Assembly: GCA_037440385.1 (NCBI GenBank)
Contig: JBBIUI010000003.1
Coordinates: 1 to 64,000, forward strand
DNA length: 64,000 nucleotides
Origin: CG2-30-68-42 sp037440385
Lineage (GTDB): Bacteria; Pseudomonadota; Gammaproteobacteria; Burkholderiales; Rhodocyclaceae
Reading direction: 5' to 3'
Shown here: positions 44,609 through 53,314 of the stretch, one piece after another
How positions within the stretch are numbered: the stretch's first letter is position 1
Layout: each line of letters opens with the position of its first letter
Position numbers and translations under genes: made by a program
Notes under the pieces: model-generated
Seen by the model: only the letters and a program-made list of their open reading frames with translations
What the model was told of the DNA's origin: nothing
Databases searched by the model: none

Positions 44609-46453
44609 ATGACAGGCCGAACCGCTCTGCTCCCCGTCGCCCTGTTCGCTGCGCTGGCGGGCGGCTGTTCCAGCCTGCCCCCGCAGCAACCGGCGGCCGG
44701 ACACCTTCGCGCCGAAAACCTGCCCGCACCCGCGGCGGGCATCCCGAAACCGGTGCGCCAGTCCGCCGCACTGCCCAGACCGCGACCGGCACCGAAGGCG
44801 GAAACCTACAGCGTCGTCGTGAACGAGGTCCGGGTGCAGGATCTGCTGTTCGCGCTGGCACGCGATGCGAAGGTAAATGTCGATATCCATCCCGGCATCA
44901 CCGGCACGGTGACGCTGAACGCGATCGACCAGACGCTGCCGCAACTGCTGCAGCGCATCGCGAAACAGGTCGACATGCGCTTCGAGCTCGACGGACCGAA
45001 CCTCGTCGTGATGCCCGACACGCCGTTCCTGCGCACCTACAAGGTGGATTACGTGAACCTCGCGCGCGACATGAGCGGCACCGTGTCCGTCAACACCCAG
45101 ATCGGCTCGGCGGGCGGCACCGCCGCCGGCGCAACGGCACCGTCGGCAGGCGCGAACAGCTCGACGACCGAGGTCAAGAACACCGCCCGCAACCGGTTCT
45201 GGGAATCGCTGGAAAGGAACATCAAGGATCTGCTGCGCGAAACCGACAAGATCCTGCCGGAGGGCTCGAGCGAGACGACGGTCGAGCGCTCGGACGTCCA
45301 AAGCACGACCGGAACCGGCACCGCGCCGCCGGCCCCCGGCGCGAAGCGCACCGCCACCGCGACCGCGACGATCGCCGCGAGCCCGAATCCCGCCACGCTG
45401 GCCTCGGGCGCGACCACGGTGGTGCGCCGGAGCACGTTTCGCGAGGCCGCCTCGGTCATCGCGAACCCGGAGACCGGCATCGTCACGGTGCGCGCCACGT
45501 CGCGCCAGCACGAGAAGGTGCAGGAGTTCCTCGACCACGTGCTCGCGGCTGCGCGCCGCCAGGTGCTGATCGAAGCGACCATCGCGGAGGTGCAGCTCTC
45601 TCAGAACTACCAGCAGGGCATCGACTGGCAATACCTTCGCGATCGCGGCAGCCAGGTCGCGATCGGCCAGGGCGGCTCGACCCAGAGCATCACGTCCTCC
45701 GGTGCGTTCCAGACGATCACCTCCGCGCTCGGGGCGAGCGTCGCGAACACCGTCTTCACGCTCGCCTTCCGCAACGGCGGCTTCAGCGCTGCGATCAAGC
45801 TGCTCGAATCCTTCGGCACGGTCAAGGTGCTCTCCAGCCCCAAGCTGTCGGTTCTGAACAACCAGACCGCGATCCTCAAGGTCACCAACAGCGTCGTGTA
45901 TTTCAGCGTCAAGGCCGACACGACGACGACCCAGGGCGCGCAGACGACGGCCTTCACGACCACGCCGCAGTCGGTATCGGTCGGACTGGTGCTGACCGTC
46001 ACCCCGCAGATCAGCGAGGCCGATGCCGTGCTGCTCAACGTGCGCCCGTCGATCTCGCGGGTGATCGCCTTCAAGAAGGACCCGAATCCGGATCTGACGA
46101 AAAACAACGCGCCGGAGAATCTCGTGCCCGAGATCGAGACGCGCGAGATGGAATCCGTCATGCGCGTTTCCGACGGTGAGATCGCCGTGCTCGGCGGTCT
46201 GATGCAGGACGAGATCGACTATCGCAAGGACGCGGTGCCGGGCCTGTCCGGCCTGCCGGTCGTCGGCAATCTGTTCAGCCACCGCAACGACACCAATACG
46301 AAGACGGAGCTGGTGGTGTTCCTGCGGCCGGTCATCGTGCGTGACGCCAGCATCCGGGGCGATTACCGCTCGCTGCGCGGCAGCCTGCCGGACGCCGCCT
46401 TCTTCCGCAGCGACACCGCCGAAGCGCCGGCGCAGGGGAGCACCGGGCGGTGA
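44609..46453 (+). CDS. MshL-like secretin
   Basis: Outer-membrane secretin of the MSHA/type IV pilus and type II secretion class. From ATG 44609 (AAAGG site in front) the lipoprotein signal ends AGGC (Cys20). N-domain (YSVVVNEVRVQDLLFALARDAKVNV) is followed by a secretin N1 region with a low-complexity Ser/Thr/Ala insert (about 155-275) and the secretin core: FGTVKVLSSPKLSVLNNQTAILKV, VGLVLTVTPQISEADAV and VPGLSGLPVVGNLFSHR. An ATG six codons upstream is an alternative start. Confidence 0.93.
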   Translation: MTGRTALLPVALFAALAGGCSSLPPQQPAAGHLRAENLPAPAAGIPKPVRQSAALPRPRPAPKAETYSVVVNEVRVQDLLFALARDAKVNVDIHPGITGTVTLNAIDQTLPQLLQRIAKQVDMRFELDGPNLVVMPDTPFLRTYKVDYVNLARDMSGTVSVNTQIGSAGGTAAGATAPSAGANSSTTEVKNTARNRFWESLERNIKDLLRETDKILPEGSSETTVERSDVQSTTGTGTAPPAPGAKRTATATATIAASPNPATLASGATTVVRRSTFREAASVIANPETGIVTVRATSRQHEKVQEFLDHVLAAARRQVLIEATIAEVQLSQNYQQGIDWQYLRDRGSQVAIGQGGSTQSITSSGAFQTITSALGASVANTVFTLAFRNGGFSAAIKLLESFGTVKVLSSPKLSVLNNQTAILKVTNSVVYFSVKADTTTTQGAQTTAFTTTPQSVSVGLVLTVTPQISEADAVLLNVRPSISRVIAFKKDPNPDLTKNNAPENLVPEIETREMESVMRVSDGEIAVLGGLMQDEIDYRKDAVPGLSGLPVVGNLFSHRNDTNTKTELVVFLRPVIVRDASIRGDYRSLRGSLPDAAFFRSDTAEAPAQGSTGR

Positions 46454-47730
46454 GCCTGCTGATGGACGCGCTCAAGCGCGCAGAACGCGCAAGGCGCGAG
46501 ACGGCGCACGGTGCGACGGCTGCGTCCGATCCCGCTCCCGCCGCCGAGCCGACACAGGAGCCGAGTTCCGGCGCGCCGGTCGAGGCGCGACCGCCGTCGG
46601 ACATGGCCACGCGCCTGGAACTGCTCGAGGAGCGCCTCGAGCCCGGCGGCACGGCCGCGCATGTGCCGGACGACGGTGAGCTCGTGCGCGAGCGCGAAGC
46701 CGCGAGGAACCTGTTCGAGGCCAAACCGGCTCCCGCACGGCATGGCCTGTACTTCGGCATGGCGCTGCTCGCGCTCGCGGCGGCGGCAGCGCTCGCCGGC
46801 TACGTCTGGATCGAGACACGGCCGAATTCCGGCATCGGCTTGCCTGCGGCATTGCGAGCGCCGAAGCCGGAACCCATCGTCACGGCACCCCCGCGCGCGC
46901 CTGCGCCCGCCGCGACCCCGGCGGCACCGCCTGCGGCAGCGCTGCCACCGACTGCGGCGTCGGCCGATGCGACCGCACCGCCGAGCCCGGCGCCTGCGGC
47001 AACGGCGGCAGCGCGCGCTCAGGGGTTGCTCGCGGCGCGCCGGGCACCGCCCGACGGCGCGCAGGCGTCCGCCGACGAAGCCCCGCCGCAGGCGCGCGCC
47101 GCGCCCGCCGTACCCCGGCCCGCATCGCCGCGCATCGCGGTTCGCGTGACCACGGCGCATCCGCGCGTCAACCCCGATCTCGCGGCCGCGTACGCGCTGT
47201 ACCAGTCGGGAGAGCTGGAGCGCGCCGGTGCGGCCTACCGGCAGGTGCTGCAATCGGAGCCGAACAACCGCGACGCGCTGCACGGGCTGGCGGCCATCGC
47301 GCTGCAAAACGGCGATGCGCAGACCGCGCAGGAATATCGCCTGCGCGCCCTCGAGGCCGACCCCACGGACGCCGCCGCGATGGCCGCGCTGATCGAGCTT
47401 CACAGCGCGGCCGACCCGGTCCGGACCGAGAGCCGGCTGAAGACACTGATCGCGACCGCGCCGCATGCGGCCGCCGCGCATTTCGCGCTCGGCAACCTGC
47501 ATGCCGCGAACGGCCGCTGGGCGCAGGCACAGCAATCCTACTTCGCCGCCTACACGGCCGAGCCTGCGAATGCCGATTATCGGTACAACCTCGCGGTCAG
47601 CCTGGACCAGTTGCGCCAGAGCGCGCTCGCACTGCGCTTCTATCGCGGTGCCCTCGAGGCTGCAGCGAACGGGCCGGCCGCCTTCGACCGTTCGCAGGTC
47701 GAGGCTCGCGTGCGCGAACTCCGGCAGTGA
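46450..47730 (+). CDS. MshN-like TPR protein
   Basis: A 426-residue protein with GTG start overlapping the secretin stop by four bases. N-terminal VSLLMDALKRAERARRE is the motif seen in MshN/GspB-like proteins; one membrane helix at 100-120; a long Ala/Pro linker; then tetratricopeptide-type helices from about 235 to 420 (YALYQSGELERAGAAYRQVL, FALGNLHAANGRWAQAQQSYF). Probably a periplasmic scaffold linking inner-membrane machinery to the secretin. Downstream GspE starts at its stop. Confidence 0.85.
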   Translation: MSLLMDALKRAERARRETAHGATAASDPAPAAEPTQEPSSGAPVEARPPSDMATRLELLEERLEPGGTAAHVPDDGELVREREAARNLFEAKPAPARHGLYFGMALLALAAAAALAGYVWIETRPNSGIGLPAALRAPKPEPIVTAPPRAPAPAATPAAPPAAALPPTAASADATAPPSPAPAATAAARAQGLLAARRAPPDGAQASADEAPPQARAAPAVPRPASPRIAVRVTTAHPRVNPDLAAAYALYQSGELERAGAAYRQVLQSEPNNRDALHGLAAIALQNGDAQTAQEYRLRALEADPTDAAAMAALIELHSAADPVRTESRLKTLIATAPHAAAAHFALGNLHAANGRWAQAQQSYFAAYTAEPANADYRYNLAVSLDQLRQSALALRFYRGALEAAANGPAAFDRSQVEARVRELRQ

Positions 47731-49466
47731 TGCGCACGGTGTCTTCCGGCCTGCCGAAGAAACCGCTGACGGAAAAGCGCCGTCCGCTCGGCCAGATCCT
47801 GCTCGCCCAGGGCGTGATCTCCGAGGACCAGTTGCGCATCGCGCTGCTCGAGCAGATGAAGTCGAACCAGCCGGTGGGCAAGCTGCTCGTCGCGCTGGGC
47901 TTCGTCTCGGAAGCGACGCTGCGCGACGCGCTCGGCAAGAGCCTGGGCAAGCGCAGCGTCGACCTGTCGAACGCGATGGTCGATGCCGGTGCGCTGCGCC
48001 TGGTGCCGCGCGAGGTGGCCAAGCGCCACCGCGTGCTCGCGCTCGACTTCGACCGGGAGCGGCACCGGCTGACGCTGGCGACCGCGGATGTCAATGACAT
48101 CGTCGTCGTCGACAAGGTCCGCGCGCTGCTGCCCGAGGGCGTCGACGTCGAGACGGTCATCGCCGCCGAGTCCGAGATCCTGCGCGCGATCGACCAGTAT
48201 TACGGCCACGAGCTGTCCATCGACGGCATCCTCAACGAGATCGAGACGGGCGAGGTCGACTACCGCTCGCTCGCGGCGTCGACGGACGAATACAGCCAGC
48301 CGGTCGTGCGCCTGATCAATGCGCTGATCACCGACGCGGTCAAGCGGGACGCCTCCGACCTGCATTTCGAGCCGGAGCAGAATTTCCTGCGCATCCGCTA
48401 CCGCATCGACGGCATCCTTCGCCAGATCCGCGCGCTCCACAAGTCGTACTGGCCCGCGATGGCGGTGCGCATCAAGGTCGTCAGCGGCATGAACATCGCC
48501 GAGACCCGCGCGCCGCAGGACGGGCGGATCTCGCTGAACATCAGCGGACGGCCGGTCGACTTTCGGGTATCCGCGCAGCCCACCCTCCACGGCGAGAACA
48601 TCGTGCTGCGCATCCTCGACCGGCAGAAGGGGCTGGTGCCGCTCGACCGGCTCGGGCTCGAGGAATCCCAGCTCGACCTGCTGAACCTGATGATCGCGCG
48701 CCCGGAAGGGTTGATCCTGGTGACCGGCCCGACCGGCAGCGGCAAGACCACGACGCTGTACTCGATCCTCAACCAGATCAACTCCGAGGCGATCAACGTG
48801 ATGACCCTCGAGGATCCGGTGGAGTATCCGCTCGGCATGATCCGCCAGACCTCGATCGCCGATGCGCTGAAGCTCGACTTCGCCAACGGCGTGCGCTCGA
48901 TGATGCGGCAGGATCCCGACGTCATCCTGGTCGGCGAGATCCGCGACGCCGACACCGCGCAGATGGCGTTTCGCGCCGCGATGACCGGCCACCAGGTCTA
49001 TTCGACGCTGCATACGAATTCGGCGCTCGGCGCGCTGCCGCGGCTGGCCGACATCGGCATCCTCGCCGACATCATGGCCGGCAACATCATCGGCGTGATC
49101 GCGCAGCGGCTGGTGCGCAAGCTGTGCGTGCATTGCCGGCGTGCGTATGCGGCCGAGCCGCACGAGGCGAGGCTGCTCGGCGTCGCGCCCGGCGAGCCGG
49201 CCCCGCGCATCTATCGTGCGGTCGGCTGCGAGGCATGCGAATACCAGGGCTATCGCGGGCGCCAGGCGCTGATCGAAATCCTGCGAATGGACGCCGATCT
49301 GGACGAGCTCGTCGCACGCCGGGCGACGCTGCGCGAGCTGCGCGCCGCCGCGAGCGCGAAGGGATTCCGGCCGCTCGCCGAAGACGGCCTGCGGCGCGTG
49401 CTCGACGGAACGACCTCGCTCGACGAGGTCGCACGCGTCGTCGATCTGACCGGACGCATGGCCTAG
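47730..49466 (+). CDS. assembly ATPase, GspE/PilB/MshE family
   Basis: Cytoplasmic hexameric ATPase driving pilus or pseudopilus assembly. About 578 residues; ATG 47730 overlaps the previous stop, a GTG three bases earlier is an alternative. N-terminal MshEN/T2SSE_N domains (LGQILLAQGVISEDQL), an N2 domain with DLHFEPEQNFLRIRYRIDG, Walker A GPTGSGKTTT near 333-342, Asp box EDPVEYPL, Walker B PDVILVGEIRDADT, and two CxxC pairs (CVHCRR, CEACEY) binding zinc. MshEN may bind c-di-GMP in related proteins. Confidence 0.95.
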   Translation: MRTVSSGLPKKPLTEKRRPLGQILLAQGVISEDQLRIALLEQMKSNQPVGKLLVALGFVSEATLRDALGKSLGKRSVDLSNAMVDAGALRLVPREVAKRHRVLALDFDRERHRLTLATADVNDIVVVDKVRALLPEGVDVETVIAAESEILRAIDQYYGHELSIDGILNEIETGEVDYRSLAASTDEYSQPVVRLINALITDAVKRDASDLHFEPEQNFLRIRYRIDGILRQIRALHKSYWPAMAVRIKVVSGMNIAETRAPQDGRISLNISGRPVDFRVSAQPTLHGENIVLRILDRQKGLVPLDRLGLEESQLDLLNLMIARPEGLILVTGPTGSGKTTTLYSILNQINSEAINVMTLEDPVEYPLGMIRQTSIADALKLDFANGVRSMMRQDPDVILVGEIRDADTAQMAFRAAMTGHQVYSTLHTNSALGALPRLADIGILADIMAGNIIGVIAQRLVRKLCVHCRRAYAAEPHEARLLGVAPGEPAPRIYRAVGCEACEYQGYRGRQALIEILRMDADLDELVARRATLRELRAAASAKGFRPLAEDGLRRVLDGTTSLDEVARVVDLTGRMA

Positions 49467-49492
49467 CGCGCCGCGCGGGGCTGCCGACGACC

Positions 49493-50695
49493 GTGGCCGT
49501 GTACAGCTACAAGGCGATGGATCCGCGCGGCCGGATCGTGTCCGGCCAGATCGAGGCCGTCAACGCGGTCGACCTCGAGATGCGCCTCAAGCGCATGAGT
49601 CTCGATTTCATCGACGGCGCACCGCGTTCGGGGCAAGCGTGGCATGCCGGCCGCGGCGTGCCGCGGCGCGAGCTGATCAACTTCTGCTTCCATCTCGAGC
49701 AACTGGTGCATGCGGGCGTGCCCATCCTCGAAGGGCTCGCCGACCTGCGCGACTCGATCGCGCAACCGCGCCTGCGCGCGGTGGTCGCCGGCATCATCGA
49801 GAGCATCGGGGGCGGACGCACGCTGTCGCAGGCATTGGTCGAGGCGCCCGACGTGTTCGACCGGGTCTTCGTCAGTCTGGTGCGCGCCGGCGAGCAGACC
49901 GGCAGGCTGCCGGAGGTGCTGCGCAACCTGTCCGAATCGCTCAAGTGGGAGGACGAGCTCGCTTCCCACACGAAGAAGCTGGTCATCTACCCCGTGATCG
50001 TCGGCACCATCGTGCTCGCCGTCACCGCCTTCATGATGATCTACCTGGTGCCCCAGATGGCGAGCTTCTTCCGGATGACCGGGCACGAGCTGCCGCCGCA
50101 GACGGTGCTGTTGATCGCGGTATCGAAGCTGTTCGTCGATCACTGGGCGGCGCTCGCCGGGGTGCCGATCCTGGCCGTGCTCGCGCTGCGCATGCTGATC
50201 CGCAACAACCCGCTCGCGCGCTACCGGTTCGATGCGTTCAAGCTGGCGCTGCCGGTCGCCGGCCCGATCCTGCGCAAGATCATCCTGTCGCGCTTCGCCG
50301 GGGTGCTCGCGATGATGTATTCCGCCGGCATTCCGCTGATCGACGCCGTGCGCACGACCGAGGAGGTCGCAGGCAATGCCGTCATTCGCGCAGGGCTGCA
50401 CCGCGCCGGCGAGCTGATGTCCGAGGGACACAACGTCACCGCGGCGTTCGATGCCACCGGGCTGTTCCCGCCGCTGGTGCTGCGCATGCTGCGGGTGGGC
50501 CAGAACACCGCCGCGCTCGATGCCGCGCTCGCCAACGTCGGCTATTTCTACAACCGCGACGTGCGCGAGGCGATCGAGAAGCTCCAGGCGGTGATCGAGC
50601 CCGGCCTGACGCTGGTGCTCGGCATGCTGCTGCTGTGGGTGATGCTCTCGGTGCTCGGGCCGGTCTACGACATCATCGCCCGCCTGAAATTCTGA
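49493..50695 (+). CDS. inner-membrane platform protein, GspF/PilC/MshG family
   Basis: Polytopic platform protein of about 400 residues with two T2SSF repeats. GTG 49493 (VAVYSYKAMDPRGRIVSGQIEA) is chosen because it gives the usual N-terminus; no good ATG lies closer. Family stretches are LVHAGVPILEGLADLRD, LVRAGEQTGRLPEVL, FAGVLAMMYSAGIPLIDAVRTTEEVAGN and LRVGQNTAALDAAL. Three to four membrane helices. A 26-base gap separates it from the ATPase gene. Confidence 0.93.
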   Translation: MAVYSYKAMDPRGRIVSGQIEAVNAVDLEMRLKRMSLDFIDGAPRSGQAWHAGRGVPRRELINFCFHLEQLVHAGVPILEGLADLRDSIAQPRLRAVVAGIIESIGGGRTLSQALVEAPDVFDRVFVSLVRAGEQTGRLPEVLRNLSESLKWEDELASHTKKLVIYPVIVGTIVLAVTAFMMIYLVPQMASFFRMTGHELPPQTVLLIAVSKLFVDHWAALAGVPILAVLALRMLIRNNPLARYRFDAFKLALPVAGPILRKIILSRFAGVLAMMYSAGIPLIDAVRTTEEVAGNAVIRAGLHRAGELMSEGHNVTAAFDATGLFPPLVLRMLRVGQNTAALDAALANVGYFYNRDVREAIEKLQAVIEPGLTLVLGMLLLWVMLSVLGPVYDIIARLKF

Positions 50696-50700
50696 CCGCC

Positions 50701-52251
50701 ATGGCCGCCGTGCGCCTGCTCCACCTCGATGCCGCGCGCCTGACCGCGTACCGGTGGGCCGGTTCGCATCCGGTGGAGGAAGGCCGCTACGCGAACGACC
50801 CGGGCGGATGGAAAGCCTTCCACGGCTATTCTCTGAGCCACCCGCGCAGCGTCTATCGGCTGCTCGCCGACATCCAGGACGAAGGCTTCGGTTTCGAGTC
50901 GATTCCGTATGTCATGGGCGCCGACCGCAAGGCGCTGATCCGTCGCAAGCTCGGCCAGCATTTCCTCGGCACGCCGTTTACCTGCGCGATCTCGCACGGG
51001 CGCGATCCGGCCGGGCGGCGCGACGAGCGCATGCTGTTTCTCGCGCTGACCCGCGCGCAACTGTTGGAGCCCTGGCTCGCCGCGCTGCGCGCCGCGCAGG
51101 CCCAGCTCGCCGGCATCTACTCGGCCCCGCTGGTGTGCCAGGCACTGGCCGGCGCGCTCAAGCTCGAACGCGCCGGCGAAGCGGTGCTGCTGGTCACCAG
51201 TGGAGCGTCGGGCGTGCGCCAGAGCTGTTTCGTCGAGGGCAGGCTGCGCTTCTCCCGCCTTTCGGCGCTCACCGGGGACGGCGTTGCCGAACGGGCCCGC
51301 ATCTGCGCCGAGGAACCCGCGAAGCTCTACCAGTATCTCGTCGGCCAGCGCATCCTCGCGCGCGGCACGCGCCTGCCGACGATCGTGCTGTGCGATCCGT
51401 CCGAGCGCGCGATGCTCGCCGCGGCCTGCCCGAGCGCAGGCGAACTGGAGTTCGATTTCGCCAGCCTGCGCGCGGCCGAGTCGGCCTGCGGCCTGCGCGG
51501 CACGCACACGGGCGGATCGGCCGATTCGCTGTTGCTGCACCTGCTCGCAACCCGGCCGCCGAAAGTCCAGTTCGCACCCGAACCGGATCGCCACCTGTAC
51601 CGCATCGGGCAGGTGCGATTCGCGATGCTCTCGGGCGCGGCGATCGTGCTCGCCGGCTGTGTGCTCGCCTCGGCCAAGCACCTGTACGAGGCCCGGGCGG
51701 TGCGCGAGCAGGCACGCGCGGTGGTCCTGGAGGCCGGCGAGTATGCGGCCCGCCATCGCGCGATCCTGGACCGGCTGCCTCCCGTGCCGGCGGCGCTCGA
51801 GGATGTGCGCGCCGTGGTCGATCGCTACGAGGAAATCGAGCGGCGCTCGGCGCCGATCGAACCGATGCTGCGACACATCAGCCAAGCGCTGGAAGCGGTT
51901 CCGGAGATCGAGCTCGAACGCGTGGAATGGCAGCTGACGACCCGCCCGGAGGAGGCCGGCGCGAGCATCCCGGGGGCGGCGAATCGCGCGGCTGCGCGCG
52001 CCCAGGACCGCATGCTCGCCGTGGCCGTCGTGTCGGCCGCGATCGAGGCTGCGGCGCAGGGCGATCGCCGGCGCATCTTCGAAACGATCGAGGAATTCGC
52101 GGCGGCGTTCAGGCGTGACCCGGACGTGCAGGTGGGCATCGTGCAACGGCCCTTCGACATCGATCCGGGGCGCGCGCTCAAGAGCGCCGGTGGCGACGGC
52201 ACGGGCGTCGCGCGCTTCGTGCTGCGCGTGAGCTACCCTGTGCGGCCATGA
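50701..52251 (+). CDS. PilM/PilN-like fused assembly protein (MshI-like)
   Basis: A 516-residue protein I place by architecture. Residues 1-290 have an actin-fold-like pattern (GSHPVEEGRYANDPGGW opening, AVLLVTSGASGVRQSCFVEG as a degenerate second phosphate strand, GTHTGGSADSLLLHLLA) but no obvious ATP-binding signature. A membrane helix follows at 305-325, then a coiled coil (330-395) and a PilN-like periplasmic C-terminal region (LRHISQALEAVPEIELERVEWQLTTR). In most systems PilM and PilN are separate; here they seem to be one chain, or a GspL-like single protein. Four-base overlap with the next gene. The function as pilus alignment protein is inferred. Confidence 0.65.
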   Translation: MAAVRLLHLDAARLTAYRWAGSHPVEEGRYANDPGGWKAFHGYSLSHPRSVYRLLADIQDEGFGFESIPYVMGADRKALIRRKLGQHFLGTPFTCAISHGRDPAGRRDERMLFLALTRAQLLEPWLAALRAAQAQLAGIYSAPLVCQALAGALKLERAGEAVLLVTSGASGVRQSCFVEGRLRFSRLSALTGDGVAERARICAEEPAKLYQYLVGQRILARGTRLPTIVLCDPSERAMLAAACPSAGELEFDFASLRAAESACGLRGTHTGGSADSLLLHLLATRPPKVQFAPEPDRHLYRIGQVRFAMLSGAAIVLAGCVLASAKHLYEARAVREQARAVVLEAGEYAARHRAILDRLPPVPAALEDVRAVVDRYEEIERRSAPIEPMLRHISQALEAVPEIELERVEWQLTTRPEEAGASIPGAANRAAARAQDRMLAVAVVSAAIEAAAQGDRRRIFETIEEFAAAFRRDPDVQVGIVQRPFDIDPGRALKSAGGDGTGVARFVLRVSYPVRP

Positions 52252-52853
52252 ACGTCACGCACGAGGACGTGCTGCGACTGCGCACCGGTGCGGTGCTGGC
52301 GATCGCGATCGTGCTGGCCGGCGTGTCGCTGGTGCTGCTCACCAGCCGCTGGCACCGCGCCGAAGACGACGCCGCGCGCCGGGCGGTAGCCGCGCGAGAT
52401 GCGATGCGCGCGAGCCTGGTCCGTGCACACCGCGAACAGGACGAACTCACCCGCAAGATCGAGCGCTTCAACCGCCTCGCGGCCGCGGGGCGGATCGGAG
52501 AGGAGCGCCGGCTGGACTGGGCGGAACGGATCAGGGCGATCGAGACCGCGCGCAGGCTCGATCCGGTGCGCTACGAGATCGCGCCGCGCCGGCCGCTCGA
52601 TCCGGCGCTGTCGGCGGCGACGGGCGGGCATTTCGAATTCCTCGCCAGCAGCATGCGCATCGAGATGCGGCTGCTGCACGAGGGGGATCTGATCGCGCTG
52701 CTCGACGACCTGCAGGGCTCGGTGACCGCACTGGTACGCCCGCGCGCCTGCACGATCGAGCGGCTCGCATGGCAAGGCGAACCGGCCGGCCGCGCCACGC
52801 TGAAGGCGCAATGCACGATGGACTGGATCACGATCCGCGAGGGGGCACGCTGA
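52248..52853 (+). CDS. PilO/MshJ-like protein
   Basis: A 201-residue bitopic protein: membrane helix near 12-31 (LRTGAVLAIAIVLAGVSLVLL), coiled coil near 35-90, then a compact C-terminal domain (SSMRIEMRLLHEGDLIALLDDLQG ... LKAQCTMDWITIRE). This is the layout of PilO/GspM/MshJ. It overlaps both neighbours by four and one bases, so it belongs with the PilM/PilN-like protein in one complex. Sequence similarity to known PilO is faint. Confidence 0.65.
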   Translation: MNVTHEDVLRLRTGAVLAIAIVLAGVSLVLLTSRWHRAEDDAARRAVAARDAMRASLVRAHREQDELTRKIERFNRLAAAGRIGEERRLDWAERIRAIETARRLDPVRYEIAPRRPLDPALSAATGGHFEFLASSMRIEMRLLHEGDLIALLDDLQGSVTALVRPRACTIERLAWQGEPAGRATLKAQCTMDWITIREGAR

Positions 52854-53314
52854 TGCGGCCGGACCTGCGCAGCACAGCCGGGCGGCGCCGCGCGGCGCTG
52901 CGGCTCGTCGCGCTCGTGGCGGGTGTGCCGATCGCCGCGTCGGCGGCAGGCGAGCCGCTCGGCAGGCTGTTCTTCACGCCGCAGGAACGCGCCCGGCTCG
53001 AACGGCAGAGAGGGGCGGACTCGCCCGGCGATGCGGCCGCGCGACCCTCCTCGGTTCGCGTCGGCGGCGTGGTCGCGCGCTCCGGCGGGCGCAATACCGT
53101 ATGGCTGAACGGCACCGCGCTCGACGCCGCGGGTCACGACCGCCCGGTCGAGCTGCGACCGAACTCGCCCGCGACGGTGGTGGTACGCGTCGAGCCGGGC
53201 AGGACGGCCCGACTGAAGGTCGGCGAGTCGATCGACCTGCCGGGCGGCGACAAGCACGACGCGCTCGGCGGGGGGCGGGTCGTCGTCTCCGCACCGGCCA
53301 GGACGTCGAAATGA
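52853..53314 (+). CDS. MshK-like periplasmic protein
   Basis: A 153-residue exported protein with a twin-Arg/Ala-rich signal (about 1-32), a charged stretch LFFTPQERARLERQR, and a C-terminal beta-rich part: VRVGGVVARSGGRNTVWLNGTALD. The phrase 'gene product with N-terminal signal and a V..G.....V.ING-type motif' fits MshK or the PilP-like HR domain of GspC. Function as a link between the platform complex and the secretin is inferred from position. Overlaps the PilO-like gene by one base and the next gene by four. Confidence 0.55.
   Translation: MRPDLRSTAGRRRAALRLVALVAGVPIAASAAGEPLGRLFFTPQERARLERQRGADSPGDAAARPSSVRVGGVVARSGGRNTVWLNGTALDAAGHDRPVELRPNSPATVVVRVEPGRTARLKVGESIDLPGGDKHDALGGGRVVVSAPARTSK

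Noticed and set aside
41494..44742. A minus-strand open frame of over 1000 codons across the activator and ATPase genes
   Set aside because: No recognisable motif; it crosses two genes with strong motifs on the plus strand and is a G+C artefact.
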